From NCBI RefSeq assembly GCF_029958925.1, contig NZ_CP124616.1, forward strand, positions 744,001-808,000: 64,000 nucleotides of DNA, read 5' to 3'. A program made the translations under genes and the position numbers. Below are positions 8,892-17,880 of this stretch, piece after piece. The DNA is from Tropicibacter oceani. GTDB taxonomy: Bacteria; Pseudomonadota; Alphaproteobacteria; Rhodobacterales; Rhodobacteraceae. The stretch's first letter is position 1, and the number at the start of each line of letters is the position of its first letter. The notes beneath the pieces are model-generated. The model was not told where the DNA came from. It saw only the letters and a program-made list of their open reading frames with translations, and searched no databases.

Positions 8892-9644
8892 ATGCGATTG
8901 TTCGGTTCCAAACCCGCCCCCAAGCCCGTGTTCGACGCCCCCTTGGCGCCGGATCACCCGTTCTATGCGGTCGGGGATATTCATGGATGTGACGGCCTTC
9001 TGGCCAAGCTGTTCGACAGGTTTGCCGCCGATGCGCATCCGTCGGCGCGCCTGATCTGTGTCGGTGACTATGTCGACCGGGGCGAGGAAAGTGCCCAAGT
9101 TCTGAAACGGCTGCATGCAATGCAGACGGAGTCGGGTGGGATGATGGTGTGCCTGATGGGCAACCACGAACGTATGTTGTTGAATTTCCTGGACGATCCG
9201 GCCGGGCAGGGGGTTCGATGGATGCGCAATGGCGGATTGCAGACCTTGGCCAGTTACCGGCTTCCGGGTGCACCGGAAACGGCGTCGCCCGAGGTCTGGC
9301 AGGATCTGGGCGCTCGGTTGCGCGACAGCATCGGTGAAGAAATCATCACCTGGCTCAGGGCGCTGCCGTTGCATTGGCAAACCGGCAACGTTGCGGTGAC
9401 CCACGCCGGCGCCGATCCCAACCTGCCGATAGCGCGGCAGGGGGAAAAGGCGCTGATATGGGGGCGGTCCGGGTTTTTCGAAGACATCCGCAAGGATGGC
9501 GTCTGGGTTGCCTATGGCCATGTCATCACCCGCGAGGCCAAGGCCGACAATGGGCGTATTCCTTTGGATACGGGGGCTTATGCGACGGGCAAGCTGACCG
9601 CGGCCCTGATCGAGCCGGGCAAGCTGACCTATATGAGCGCTTGA
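8892..9644 (+). CDS. Calcineurin-type metallophosphoesterase (Ser/Thr phosphatase family)
   Basis: The protein is a two-metal phosphoesterase of the bacterial PPP / ApaH-like group. The signature blocks are GDIHG (residues 28-32), GDYVDRG (58-64) and GNHE (90-93), followed by His-containing segments THAGADP and YGHVI that complete the metal site. Length is 250 residues. The substrate may be phosphoprotein or dinucleoside polyphosphate; sequence alone does not decide. It begins 54 bases after the FliJ-like gene and is followed by a probable terminator, so it may be transcribed with the flagellar block. A link to motility is only positional. Confidence 0.85.
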   Translation: MRLFGSKPAPKPVFDAPLAPDHPFYAVGDIHGCDGLLAKLFDRFAADAHPSARLICVGDYVDRGEESAQVLKRLHAMQTESGGMMVCLMGNHERMLLNFLDDPAGQGVRWMRNGGLQTLASYRLPGAPETASPEVWQDLGARLRDSIGEEIITWLRALPLHWQTGNVAVTHAGADPNLPIARQGEKALIWGRSGFFEDIRKDGVWVAYGHVITREAKADNGRIPLDTGAYATGKLTAALIEPGKLTYMSA

Positions 9645-9670
9645 GGCGACAGGCAAAGCCCCACATTTGC

Positions 9671-9712
9671 GTTACGAAAATCCGAAGACGCCTGCGTCTT
9701 CGTAACGTTTTT
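9671..9712 (+). terminator. Probable rho-independent terminator before the paa operon
   Basis: CGAAGACG (9683-9690) and CGTCTTCG (9695-9702) form an 8-bp stem with a CCTG loop, followed by TAACGTTTTTC. A second perfect pairing (GTTACGAA 9671-9678 with TTCGTAAC 9699-9706) uses part of the same right arm. It lies between the phosphoesterase and the thiolase gene and would isolate the paa operon from flagellar transcription. Confidence 0.65.
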
Positions 9713-9734
9713 CTTGCTCCGAATCGGTTTTCGG

Positions 9735-9756
9735 CATAAACCGACCCCGCGGTCGG
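9735..9756. promoter_or_regulatory. Candidate TetR (PaaR-type) operator upstream of the thiolase-paaABCDE operon
   Basis: The site reads CATAAACCGACC, four bases, GGTCGG, with CCGACC/GGTCGG as perfect 6-bp arms. The left ten bases, CATAAACCGA, are identical to a second site at 17881-17890 in the paaG/paaZ divergent promoter. It lies 30-50 bases upstream of the thiolase start. The likely binder is the TetR protein encoded at 14730-15326. Repressor binding is inference from the shared motif. Confidence 0.6.
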
Positions 9757-9785
9757 CGAATGCCGGCAGGAGGAGACGCGCAACC

Positions 9786-10994
9786 ATGACCACAGATGCC
9801 TTCATCTGCGATGCCACCCGTACGCCGATTGGCCGCTACGGCGGCGCCCTTTCATCCATTCGCGCCGACGATCTGGCCGCGCTTCCGATTGCCGCGCTCA
9901 AGGCGCGCAATCCACAGGTCGACTGGGCCGCTTTGGACGATGTGATCTATGGCAGCGCCAATCAGGCGGGCGAGGATAACCGCAATGTCGCGCGGATGGC
10001 GGCGCTGCTGGCCGGCCTGCCGGTCGAGGTTCCGGGAACCACGATCAACCGCCTGTGCGCCAGTGGTATGGACGCGGTTGGCATGGCCTCGCGCGGGATC
10101 AAGGCCGGGGATTACGACATGGTGATCGCGGGCGGCGTTGAATCGATGTCGCGCGCGCCCTTTGTGATGCCCAAGGCGACCAGCGCCTTTACCCGGGCGA
10201 ACGCGGTCTATGACACCACCATCGGCTGGCGTTTCGTGAACCCGAAGATGGAGCAGATGTACGGCACGGATTCGATGCCCCAGACCGCGGACAACGTGGC
10301 CGCGGATTATGGCATCGGCCGCGAAGATCAGGACGCCTTTGCCGCGCGGTCGCAGGCGCGCTGGGCGGCGGCGCATGAGGCGGGGATTTTCGGGGACGAG
10401 ATCACGCCGGTCACCGTGCCGGTCCGCAAGGGCGATCCGGTGATCGTGGACACCGATGAACATCCGCGCCCCGGCACCGATGCGGCGCAACTGGCGCGGT
10501 TGAAGGGGGTCAACGGCCCGGAATTGTCAGTGACCGCAGGCAATGCCAGCGGCGTGAACGACGGCGCGGCGGCGATCCTGTTGGCGAGTGAAGCAGCGGC
10601 AAAAGCCAATGGATTGATCCCGATGGCGCGAATCGTCGGCATGGCCAGCGCGGGCGTCGCGCCGCGCGTCATGGGTATTGGCCCGGTGCCTGCCACGCGC
10701 AAGGTCCTGGCGCGCACGGGACTCACCATTGCGCAGATGGATGTGATAGAATTGAACGAGGCCTTTGCCGCTCAGGGTCTTGCCACCTTGCGCGAACTGG
10801 GTGTCGCGGATGACGCTGCGCATGTGAACCCCAACGGCGGGGCTATCGCGCTGGGCCATCCGCTGGGCATGTCGGGTGCGCGGCTGGTTCTGACGGCGGC
10901 CTATCAACTGCAACGCACCGGCGGGCGCTATGCCCTGTGCACCATGTGTGTCGGTGTCGGACAGGGCGCGGCCCTGATCCTTGAACGGGTATAA
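9786..10994 (+). CDS. paaJ: 3-oxoadipyl-CoA thiolase (PaaJ/PcaF family)
   Basis: The enzyme belongs to the thiolase family and probably performs the last steps of phenylacetate degradation, cleaving 3-oxoadipyl-CoA (and the 5,6-dehydrosuberyl analogue) into CoA esters. The nucleophilic cysteine is Cys91 in [12 protein letters not shown]. The C-terminal catalytic His is in [20 protein letters not shown], and the second Cys is in [14 protein letters not shown]. The 402-residue length is normal. ATG 9786 is chosen because CAGGAGGAG lies a short distance upstream; the frame extends further without a supported start. It heads the operon continuing into paaA 12 bases later. An acetyl-CoA acetyltransferase is the main alternative, made less likely by context. 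Confidence 0.88.
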   Translation: MTTDAFICDATRTPIGRYGGALSSIRADDLAALPIAALKARNPQVDWAALDDVIYGSANQAGEDNRNVARMAALLAGLPVEVPGTTINRLCASGMDAVGMASRGIKAGDYDMVIAGGVESMSRAPFVMPKATSAFTRANAVYDTTIGWRFVNPKMEQMYGTDSMPQTADNVAADYGIGREDQDAFAARSQARWAAAHEAGIFGDEITPVTVPVRKGDPVIVDTDEHPRPGTDAAQLARLKGVNGPELSVTAGNASGVNDGAAAILLASEAAAKANGLIPMARIVGMASAGVAPRVMGIGPVPATRKVLARTGLTIAQMDVIELNEAFAAQGLATLRELGVADDAAHVNPNGGAIALGHPLGMSGARLVLTAAYQLQRTGGRYALCTMCVGVGQGAALILERV

Positions 10995-11006
10995 GGAGAC
11001 GATCCA

Positions 11007-11984
11007 ATGTATGCTCAGATGGTGAAATCCGAGGCTACGAATGACGATCCGGCACTGCTGGCTGCCTTTCAGGCGCGCATCGACGCCGGTGAAAAGATCG
11101 AGCCGAAGGACTGGATGCCCCAAGGCTATCGCAAGACGCTGATCCGGCAGATCGGCCAGCACGCCCATTCCGAGATTGTCGGCCAATTGCCCGAGGGCAA
11201 CTGGATCACCCGCGCCCCGACGCTGGAGCGCAAGGCGATCCTGCTGGCCAAGGTGCAGGACGAGGCGGGGCACGGATTGTACCTTTATTGCGCCGCTGAA
11301 ACGCTGGGCGTGTCGCGCGACGAGCTGACGGAAATGTTGTTGGACGGGCGGATGAAATATTCGTCGATCTTCAACTATCCGACGCTGACCTGGGCCGATA
11401 TCGGCGCGGTTGGCTGGCTGGTCGATGGCGCTGCGATCATGAACCAGGTGCCTTTGCAGCGCACGTCATTTGGACCGTATTCCCGCGCGATGATCCGCAT
11501 CTGCAAAGAGGAATCGTTCCACCAGCGTCAAGGCTACGACATCATGATGAAGATGGCGCAGGGCACCGAGGCGCAAAAACGCATGGCGCAGGATGCGCTG
11601 AACCGTTTTTGGTATCCGTCGCTGATGATGTTCGGCCCCTCTGATGCCGAAAGCGTGCATTCGGCGCAAAGCATGGCCTGGAAGATCAAGATCGACAGCA
11701 ACGATGGGCTGCGTCAGAAGTTTGTCGATCAGACCGTTCCGCAGGCGAAGTACCTTGGCCTGACCATCCCGGACGACAACCTGACATGGAACGAGGACAA
11801 GCAGGGCTGGGATTTCTCGGAACCCGATTGGACGGAATTCTTCAACGTTCTCAAGGGTAATGGCCCTTGCAATCATGAACGCATGGAAGCCCGCAACAAG
11901 GCCTGGGACGATGGCGCATGGGTGCGCGACGGTCTGCTGGCCCACGCGGAAAAGAAACGCGCCGCACGCGTTGCGGCCGAGTAA
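11007..11984 (+). CDS. paaA: Phenylacetyl-CoA 1,2-epoxidase, catalytic subunit PaaA
   Basis: PaaA is the diiron subunit of the multicomponent monooxygenase that epoxidises phenylacetyl-CoA. The ferritin-like diiron ligands are visible as EAGH (residues 86-89) and KEESFH (167-172). Family sequence such as [20 protein letters not shown] precedes the first motif. Length is 325 residues, as expected. The start ATG 11007 follows AAGGAGACGATCCA. It is second in the operon and is followed 11 bases later by paaB. Confidence 0.97.
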   Translation: MYAQMVKSEATNDDPALLAAFQARIDAGEKIEPKDWMPQGYRKTLIRQIGQHAHSEIVGQLPEGNWITRAPTLERKAILLAKVQDEAGHGLYLYCAAETLGVSRDELTEMLLDGRMKYSSIFNYPTLTWADIGAVGWLVDGAAIMNQVPLQRTSFGPYSRAMIRICKEESFHQRQGYDIMMKMAQGTEAQKRMAQDALNRFWYPSLMMFGPSDAESVHSAQSMAWKIKIDSNDGLRQKFVDQTVPQAKYLGLTIPDDNLTWNEDKQGWDFSEPDWTEFFNVLKGNGPCNHERMEARNKAWDDGAWVRDGLLAHAEKKRAARVAAE

Positions 11985-11995
11985 GGGTAAGCGAA

Positions 11996-12280
11996 ATGTC
12001 CAAGGAATGGCCCCTCTGGGAAATCTTCATCCGTGGTCAGCACGGGATGAGCCACCGGCATGTCGGCTCGCTTCATGCGCCTGACGCCGAAACCGCGATC
12101 CGCAATGCGCGCGACGTCTATACCCGCCGCAACGAAGGCGTTTCGATCTGGGTGGTCGAGGCCGCGCAGATCACCGCCAGCAGCCCGTCGGACAAGGGGC
12201 CGCTGTACGAGCCGTCGGAAAGCAAGGTCTATCGCCACCCGACCTTCTTCGACATTCCTGACGAAGTGGGCCACATGTGA
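11996..12280 (+). CDS. paaB: Phenylacetyl-CoA epoxidase subunit PaaB
   Basis: PaaB is the small non-catalytic subunit of the PaaABCE epoxygenase. The 94-residue protein opens MSKEWPLWEIFIRGQHGMSH and continues with VGSLHAPDAETAIRNARDVYTRRNEGVSIWVV, both standard for PaaB. The length matches the family. ATG 11996 is the family start; the frame is open further upstream but that part lies inside paaA. Its stop overlaps the start of paaC. Confidence 0.95.
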   Translation: MSKEWPLWEIFIRGQHGMSHRHVGSLHAPDAETAIRNARDVYTRRNEGVSIWVVEAAQITASSPSDKGPLYEPSESKVYRHPTFFDIPDEVGHM

Positions 12281-13050
12281 TGGCCGAGGTGATTGATAAA
12301 ACGGCGCTTTTCGAATTCCTGTGCCGGATGGGGGACAATACCCTGATCCTTGGGCATCGGGTGTCGGAATGGTGCGGCCATGCGCCGGTGCTTGAAGAAG
12401 ACATCGCGCTGGCCAATACCGCGCTGGACCTGATCGGGCAGACTCAGCTGTGGCTGGGCTATGCCGCGCAGGTCGAGGGCAAGGGGCGTTCCGCAGACGA
12501 TCTGGCCTTTCTGCGCGATGCTTGGGATTTCCGGAACGTGCTGATGGTCGAATTGCCGAATGGTGATTTCGGCCAGACCCTGATGCGGCAGTTCCTGTTC
12601 GATGCTTGGCAGGTCATCATGCTGCGGCATCTGCAGGGGTCCTCGGATCAGCAAGTGGCTGACATTGCGGAAAAAGCCAGCAAGGAAGTGACCTATCACC
12701 TTGAACGGTCCGCCGGGACTGTGATCGGGCTGGGCGACGGGACCAAAGAAAGCCATGCGCGGATGCAGGCGGCGCTGGAACGGCTTTGGCCCTATGTGGG
12801 CGAGATGTTCGACAGCGATGCCACCGACGCGGCGATGGTTCAGGCCGGCGTTGCCCCTGATCCGGGTGCCTTGTGGGCCGAGTATGATGCGCTGGTCGGC
12901 GCCAAGCTGAGCGAGGCGACGCTGACCATCCCCGAGGGCGATTTCCACCACAAGGGCGGGCGCGACGGGCGGATGCATACGGAGCATCTGGGGCATATCC
13001 TGTGCACCATGCAATGGCTGCAACGGGCCTATCCCGGGGCCAAGTGGTAA
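12280..13050 (+). CDS. paaC: Phenylacetyl-CoA epoxidase structural subunit PaaC
   Basis: PaaC is the structural partner of PaaA, a ferritin-like helical protein lacking a functional diiron site. Recognisable segments are LGHRVSEWCGHAPVLEEDIA, ANTALDLIGQTQLWLGYAA and RNVLMVELPNGDF. The 256-residue length is typical. The preferred start is ATG 12280, overlapping the paaB stop as TGATG; a GTG at 12277 would add one residue. paaD begins five bases after its stop. Confidence 0.95.
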   Translation: MAEVIDKTALFEFLCRMGDNTLILGHRVSEWCGHAPVLEEDIALANTALDLIGQTQLWLGYAAQVEGKGRSADDLAFLRDAWDFRNVLMVELPNGDFGQTLMRQFLFDAWQVIMLRHLQGSSDQQVADIAEKASKEVTYHLERSAGTVIGLGDGTKESHARMQAALERLWPYVGEMFDSDATDAAMVQAGVAPDPGALWAEYDALVGAKLSEATLTIPEGDFHHKGGRDGRMHTEHLGHILCTMQWLQRAYPGAKW

Positions 13051-13055
13051 GCGCC

Positions 13056-13514
13056 ATGGGGGCTTCGGTCGAACAGATTTGGGAATGGCTGGACGCGGTG
13101 CCAGACCCGGAAATCCCGGTGATTTCGCTGGTTGACCTGGGGATCATCCGGGACGTGGCATGGCAGGGCGATACCCTGCAAGTCACTGTGACGCCGACAT
13201 ATTCCGGGTGCCCGGCGACCAGCATCATCAATCTGGACATCGAAACGGCCCTGCGTGCGCATGGTATCGACAAGATCGCCCTGAAACGCCAGCTTTCGCC
13301 GGCCTGGACCACCGATTGGCTGACTGAAAAAGGCCGCGCCAAGCTGGAGGAATACGGCATCGCGCCGCCGCAACCTGCGGGCGGTCCGCAGCGGTGCCCG
13401 CGATGTCAGGGTGAGAACCTTGAACGGCTTAGCCAGTTCGGATCGACCCCGTGCAAGGCGCAATGGCGGTGCAAGGACTGCCTTGAACCCTTTGACTATT
13501 TCAAATGCATCTGA
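13056..13514 (+). CDS. paaD: Phenylacetate degradation protein PaaD (DUF59 / zinc-binding)
   Basis: PaaD is thought to help mature the iron centres of the epoxidase, by analogy with SufT-type DUF59 proteins. The N-terminal 100 residues are the DUF59 domain (PDPEIPVISLVDLGIIRDV, then TPTYSGCPATS). The C-terminus carries a four-cysteine metal-binding motif: CPRC at 114-117 and the later CKAQWRCKDC. The start is ATG 13056, after the paaC stop; GTG 13044 is an alternative. About 152 residues, as usual. paaE follows ten bases later. Confidence 0.93.
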   Translation: MGASVEQIWEWLDAVPDPEIPVISLVDLGIIRDVAWQGDTLQVTVTPTYSGCPATSIINLDIETALRAHGIDKIALKRQLSPAWTTDWLTEKGRAKLEEYGIAPPQPAGGPQRCPRCQGENLERLSQFGSTPCKAQWRCKDCLEPFDYFKCI

Positions 13515-13524
13515 CGAGGTGACC

Positions 13525-14595
13525 ATGGCCCGCTTTCACGCCCTTGAAGTGACTGATATTCATAAGACAATCCGCGATGCGGTGGTCGTGACCCTGCGCC
13601 CGACCGAACCCGAGGCGTTCAGCTTTACCCAGGGCCAGTACCTGACCTTTCGCAAGGCGTTCGACGGGGAAGAGCTGCGCCGGTCCTATTCAATCTGCGC
13701 TGGGCTGGATGACGGCGTGTTGCAGGTGGGGATCAAGCGGGTCGAGGGCGGGGCCTTTTCGACCTATGCCAACGAGGACCTGAAGGTCGGCGATACGCTG
13801 GAAGCGATGCCGCCCATGGGCAATTTCTTTGCCGCGGTCGAGCCGGAAAAAGCCAAGCATTATCTAGGGTTTGCAGGCGGCTCCGGGATCACGCCGGTGC
13901 TGTCGATCATCAAGACGGTTCTGGCGCGCGAACCGGGCAGCGCCTTTACGCTGGTCTACGCCAACAAGGCGGTGACGACGATCATGTTCCGCGAGGAACT
14001 GGAAGACCTCAAGAACCGCTACATGGGCCGGTTCAACGTGATCCACGTGCTGGAAAGCGACGCGCAAGAGATTGATCTGTTCACCGGATTGGTGACCGAA
14101 GAGAAATGCGCGCAGCTGTTCCGGTCGGGCTGGGTGGATATCGCATCGGTCGATCTGGCGTTCATCTGTGGGCCCGAACCGATGATGCTGGGGATTGCCA
14201 AAGCATTGAAAGATCATGGTCTTTCTGACGATCAGATCAAGTATGAACTGTTCGCCAGCGGCCAGCCGGGGCGGGCCAAACGGCAGGTGGTGTCCAAGGA
14301 TGGGGTGGTTGCGGGGCACGCGACGACGGCCAAAATCACGCTGGACGGGTCGACGCGGACGATCACGATGGACAAGGATACCTCGGTTCTGGATGCGGCT
14401 TTGCAGAACAATCTGGACGCGCCTTATGCCTGCAAGGCGGGGGTTTGTTCGACCTGTCGCTGCCGGGTAATCGAGGGCGAGGTCGAGATGCTGGCGAACA
14501 ACGCGCTTGAGGATTACGAGGTCGAAAAGGGCTATGTGCTGTCGTGCCAATCCTATCCGCTGACCGATACGGTGGTTGTCGACTACGATCAGTAG
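13525..14595 (+). CDS. paaE: Phenylacetyl-CoA epoxidase reductase PaaE
   Basis: PaaE passes electrons from NADPH to the PaaA diiron centre. The ferredoxin-reductase part has the FAD motif ELRRSYSIC and the nucleotide motif FAGGSGITPVLSI. The C-terminal plant-type 2Fe-2S domain has all four cluster cysteines: Cys303, Cys308, Cys311 and Cys341. The protein has 356 residues. ATG 13525 is preceded by GACGAGGTGACC. It is the last gene of the rightward operon and converges on the TetR gene across 134 bases that contain a hairpin repeat. Confidence 0.95.
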   Translation: MARFHALEVTDIHKTIRDAVVVTLRPTEPEAFSFTQGQYLTFRKAFDGEELRRSYSICAGLDDGVLQVGIKRVEGGAFSTYANEDLKVGDTLEAMPPMGNFFAAVEPEKAKHYLGFAGGSGITPVLSIIKTVLAREPGSAFTLVYANKAVTTIMFREELEDLKNRYMGRFNVIHVLESDAQEIDLFTGLVTEEKCAQLFRSGWVDIASVDLAFICGPEPMMLGIAKALKDHGLSDDQIKYELFASGQPGRAKRQVVSKDGVVAGHATTAKITLDGSTRTITMDKDTSVLDAALQNNLDAPYACKAGVCSTCRCRVIEGEVEMLANNALEDYEVEKGYVLSCQSYPLTDTVVVDYDQ

Positions 14596-14690
14596 GCCGT
14601 GGTTAATTCCGGCGCTGTGCAGGATCGGATTTTTGCCGGCAATCGCGGTTAGTCCGGCGTGCGGAGGGGTAACGGGCCGGTATGCGGTTT

Positions 14691-14708
14691 GCCGGGCTGA
14701 AGCCCGGC
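14691..14708. repeat. GCCGGGC-TGAA-GCCCGGC hairpin between convergent paaE and the TetR gene
   Basis: A 7-bp perfect stem with a TGAA loop lies between the stop codons of two convergent genes. There is no T tract. The form (a GC-rich palindrome around TGAAGCCC followed by CCTAC) resembles dispersed intergenic palindromes common in proteobacterial genomes. It could act as a bidirectional transcription barrier. Confidence 0.5.
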
Positions 14709-14729
14709 CTACATCCCGCCCTTCAAGGG

Positions 14730-15326
14730 TTACATGCCGGTCAGGCCGTTCAAAGTCAGATCGCAGACCAGCCCGGCGTATTCCTCGCGGGCGGTTTTGT
14801 CGGCCTCGGCGTTCCACATGTAGTACCAGTTCAACATGCCAAAGACCGACATGGTCACGGCGCGCAGCTTGGCGCGGTCGTCGCGCAGGCCGGGCGGCGC
14901 GCAATCGGCGATGACGTCGCCGACAAAGCGCACGAGATCACGCTGATAACCGCGCAGCAGGTGCTGTTGATCCTCGGGCAAGGCGCCCAGCCCGTTGACC
15001 TGAACCTGATGTTCGTGGTCCTGGCCCTGATAGGCCATGAGCACCTCGCCTATGACGCGGCGCAGGCGTTGCTGTGCGGTCAAGCCGTCCAGTTTCAGCC
15101 CGCAAATCCGCTGTCGAAGCCCGGTCAGGTAGGTGTCGAGGATGTCGAACAGGATCGCATCCTTGCTTTCGTAGTAGTGGTAGATGTTGGCCTTGGAGAT
15201 CCCGCATTCGCGCGCCAAAAGCGCCATCGAGGCGCGGTCAAACCCCTCGGTCGCGAACACCTTGGCGGCGGATTTCAGGATCTGGCCGCGCTTTTCTTCG
15301 TGATCCTTGGCGATGGTGCGGGCCAT
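14730..15326 (-). CDS. TetR-family regulator of the paa cluster (PaaR-like)
   Basis: This is a 198-residue TetR-type repressor. The N-terminal helix-turn-helix domain is clear: RGQILKSAAKVFATEGFDRA, then ALLARECGISKANIYHYYES. The remaining helical ligand-binding domain is variable. The start ATG at 15326 overlaps the paaK stop, so it is the last gene of the leftward paaG-paaI-paaK unit. By analogy with PaaR regulators it probably senses phenylacetyl-CoA or a related CoA ester. Two matching palindromes, at 9735-9756 and 17881-17900, are its most likely operators. Ligand and targets are inferred. Confidence 0.85.
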   Translation of the reverse strand: MARTIAKDHEEKRGQILKSAAKVFATEGFDRASMALLARECGISKANIYHYYESKDAILFDILDTYLTGLRQRICGLKLDGLTAQQRLRRVIGEVLMAYQGQDHEHQVQVNGLGALPEDQQHLLRGYQRDLVRFVGDVIADCAPPGLRDDRAKLRAVTMSVFGMLNWYYMWNAEADKTAREEYAGLVCDLTLNGLTGM

Positions 15327-16636
15327 CAATCTTTGCCCCGGTTGTCGATGACGCGGCGGGCCTTGCCCTGTGAACGTTCCACCGCGCCGGGATCGCCGAC
15401 AATGATTTCGGTGGATACGCCGACCACATCCTTGATCCGTTTCGACAACATCCGCGCCGCGGCATTGCGCGAGGCATCGTCGGCGGCGGTGATCTCGGCC
15501 TCGACAAAGATGCGCATGGCGTCCATTCGGCCGGATTTGTACAGCTCGATCTGGTAATGCGCGGCGATGCCGCCGGTGGCCATGACCTGTTCTTCGATCT
15601 GGGACGGGAAGACGTTGACGCCGCGCAGGATCATCATGTCGTCGCTGCGCCCGGTGATCTTTTCCATGCGGCGCATGCTGCGGGCGGTGCCGGGCAAAAG
15701 GCGGGTCAGATCGCGGGTGCGATAGCGGACCATGGGCAGGCCTTCCTTGGTCAGGGTGGTAAAGACCAACTCGCCCATTTCGCCATCCGGCAGCACTTCG
15801 CCGGTCTGCGGGTCGATGATTTCGGGATAGAAATGGTCCTCCCAGATCACCGGACCGTCCTTGGTTTCGACGCATTCATTGGCGACGCCGGGCCCCATGA
15901 TTTCGGACAGGCCGTAGATGTCGACGGCGTGCATGTCAAAGGCTTGCTCCATCTCGGCGCGCATGGCGTCGGTCCAGGGTTCGGCGCCGAAGATGCCGAC
16001 CTGAAGCGAGGATTCGCGCGGGTCGAGGCCGGCCTTGTGAAAGCCTTCCAGGATGTTGAGCAGGTAGGAGGGTGTGACCATGATGGTCGTCGGTTTGAAA
16101 TCGTTGATCAGCGTGACCTGCCGTTCGGTCATGCCGCCCGAGACTGGGACAACGGTGCAGCCCAGCCGTTCGGCGCCGTAATGCGCGCCCAGTCCGCCGG
16201 TGAAAAGGCCATAGCCATAGGCGATGTGCACGATGTCGCCGGGCCGGGTGCCGCTTGCGCGCATCGAACGGGCGACCAGATCGGCCCAGTTGTCGATGTC
16301 GTTTTTCGTATAGCCGACCACGGTGGGTTTGCCGGTGGTGCCGGACGAGGCGTGGACGCGGGTGATCTGGTTTTGCGGCACGGCGAACATGCCAAAGGGA
16401 TAGTTGTCGCGCAGGTCGGTTTTATAGGTGAAAGGAAATTTCGCGAGATCCGCCAGCGTGTGCAGATCCTCCGGGTGCACGCCCGCCGCGTCAAAGCGCT
16501 GGCGGTACATCGGCACGTTGTCATAGGCGTGTTTCAGCGACCATTTCAGGCGGTCCAGTTGCAGGGCGGCGATTTCATCGCGCGAGGCGATTTCGATCGG
16601 GTCAAGGCTGGCGCGGTCGGGGGTGAGGTCTTTCAT
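15326..16636 (-). CDS. paaK: Phenylacetate-CoA ligase PaaK
   Basis: PaaK activates phenylacetate to phenylacetyl-CoA with ATP, the entry step of the pathway. The 436-residue protein belongs to the adenylate-forming enzymes; the ATP loop SSGTTGKPTVVGYT is at residues 97-110. Further family sequence includes YGLFTGGLGAHYGAERLG, DIYGLSEIMGPGVA and TGRSDDMMILRGVNVFPSQI. The start overlaps the paaI stop region by four bases and the end overlaps the TetR start. Length and motifs are complete. Confidence 0.96.
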   Translation of the reverse strand: MKDLTPDRASLDPIEIASRDEIAALQLDRLKWSLKHAYDNVPMYRQRFDAAGVHPEDLHTLADLAKFPFTYKTDLRDNYPFGMFAVPQNQITRVHASSGTTGKPTVVGYTKNDIDNWADLVARSMRASGTRPGDIVHIAYGYGLFTGGLGAHYGAERLGCTVVPVSGGMTERQVTLINDFKPTTIMVTPSYLLNILEGFHKAGLDPRESSLQVGIFGAEPWTDAMRAEMEQAFDMHAVDIYGLSEIMGPGVANECVETKDGPVIWEDHFYPEIIDPQTGEVLPDGEMGELVFTTLTKEGLPMVRYRTRDLTRLLPGTARSMRRMEKITGRSDDMMILRGVNVFPSQIEEQVMATGGIAAHYQIELYKSGRMDAMRIFVEAEITAADDASRNAAARMLSKRIKDVVGVSTEIIVGDPGAVERSQGKARRVIDNRGKD

Positions 16637-17070
16637 ATGGTGTCCTCTTCGGCGAAGAGCTGGCCCTTGATAGAGCGGGAAAAGCCGCGGAATTCGGCGA
16701 TTTTTGTGCCGTCTTGCCGGGTTACGGTGATGTCATAGATGCCGCTGCGGCCCTGTAGACTGACTTCGGTCGCGGTGGCGGTCAGGGTGTCGCCCTTTTG
16801 CCCCGGTGCGAGATAGCTGATCAGGTTGTGCTGGGCGACGGTGTTTTGGTTGCGCGAATTGCATGCAAAGGCAAAGGCACTGTCGGCCAGGGTAAAGGTG
16901 AACCCGCCGTGACAGATGCCGTGGCCGTTGCAGTGGTGGTCCTGCACGGTCATTTCCAGCGTGGCGGTGCCTTCGTCGACATGGGTAAGGCGCAGGCCAA
17001 GCCATTGGCTGGCCTTGTCGTTGGCCCACATCGCGGCGGCGGATCTTTCGGCGCGTTCCTTGGGGGTCAT
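16633..17070 (-). CDS. paaI: Hydroxyphenylacetyl-CoA thioesterase PaaI
   Basis: PaaI is a hotdog-fold thioesterase that hydrolyses dead-end hydroxylated phenylacetyl-CoA esters and releases trapped CoA. The 145-residue protein has the fold's signature CHGGFTFTLADSAFAFACNS, preceded by DHHCNGHGI. The start ATG 17070 overlaps the paaG stop (ATGA). An upstream extension of the frame lies inside paaG and is not used. It is the second gene of the leftward unit. Confidence 0.93.
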   Translation of the reverse strand: MTPKERAERSAAAMWANDKASQWLGLRLTHVDEGTATLEMTVQDHHCNGHGICHGGFTFTLADSAFAFACNSRNQNTVAQHNLISYLAPGQKGDTLTATATEVSLQGRSGIYDITVTRQDGTKIAEFRGFSRSIKGQLFAEEDTI

Positions 17071-17852
17071 TGGCCTGTGAACCTCGGCTCTCGTTTTTGC
17101 AAAAAGGCGCTGACACCCTCGGCGTAGTCGCTGCTTTGACCGCATCGTTTCATGAAGTCGGCCTCGAGTTCCAGGTGGTCGTGCAGGGTGTCGGTGGCGC
17201 TGGCCTGGATTGCCTGTTTGGTCAGCGCATAGCCAAGGGTCGGTCCTGCCGCGAATTTTTCGGCCATGGCGCGGGCCTGGGGCATCAGGTCGTCGTCTGG
17301 CAGAGCCTTCCAGATCAGGCCCCAGTCTTCGGCCTTTTGGGCGGGCAGGGGCTCGGCGGTCAGGGCAAGACCCTTGGCGCGCGCTTCGCCCAGCAGGCGG
17401 GGTAGGTGCCATGATCCGCCAGTGTCGGGGATCAAGCCGACCTTGGAGAAGGATTGGATGAACTTGGCCGATTGCGCGGCAAGCACCACGTCACAGGCGA
17501 GGCTCAGATTCGCGCCCGCGCCTGCGGCGACGCCGTTGACGGCGCAGATCACGGGGAAATCCAGGCTGCGGATCAGGTTGACCAAGGGCGCGTAAAAGGT
17601 GCGGACGGTTTTCGACAGGTCGGGGGGGCCATCCATCTTTGACGGATCGCGGTCGCCCAGATCCTGCCCCGCGCAGAACCCGCGCCCGGCGCCGGTCAGC
17701 AGGACACAGCGTTTGCCGGTGTCGCGGGCGCTTTCCAGCGCGGCGCGCAGGGCAAGGTGCATTTCGTCGTTGAAACTGTTCAGGCGGTCCGGCCGGTTCA
17801 GGGTGATTTCCACCCAAGCCCCGTGATCCGCGACCAATATGGTCTCGCTCAT
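17067..17852 (-). CDS. paaG: 1,2-epoxyphenylacetyl-CoA isomerase PaaG (crotonase family)
   Basis: PaaG converts the ring epoxide of phenylacetyl-CoA to the oxepin form. The protein has the crotonase fold: ITLNRPDRLNSFNDEMHLAL at the N-terminus, AGRGFCAGQDLGDRD for the CoA/oxyanion hole, and FSKVGLIPDTGGSWHLPRLL with the PaaG-type GLIPDxGG motif holding the catalytic Asp. The start is ATG 17852, eight bases after GGAGG; an ATG at 17858 is too close to that site. About 261 residues. It is first in the leftward unit, divergent from paaZ. Confidence 0.92.
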   Translation of the reverse strand: MSETILVADHGAWVEITLNRPDRLNSFNDEMHLALRAALESARDTGKRCVLLTGAGRGFCAGQDLGDRDPSKMDGPPDLSKTVRTFYAPLVNLIRSLDFPVICAVNGVAAGAGANLSLACDVVLAAQSAKFIQSFSKVGLIPDTGGSWHLPRLLGEARAKGLALTAEPLPAQKAEDWGLIWKALPDDDLMPQARAMAEKFAAGPTLGYALTKQAIQASATDTLHDHLELEADFMKRCGQSSDYAEGVSAFLQKREPRFTGQ

Positions 17853-17880
17853 CTGCATGTCCTCCCTTTCCTTGACCTTG

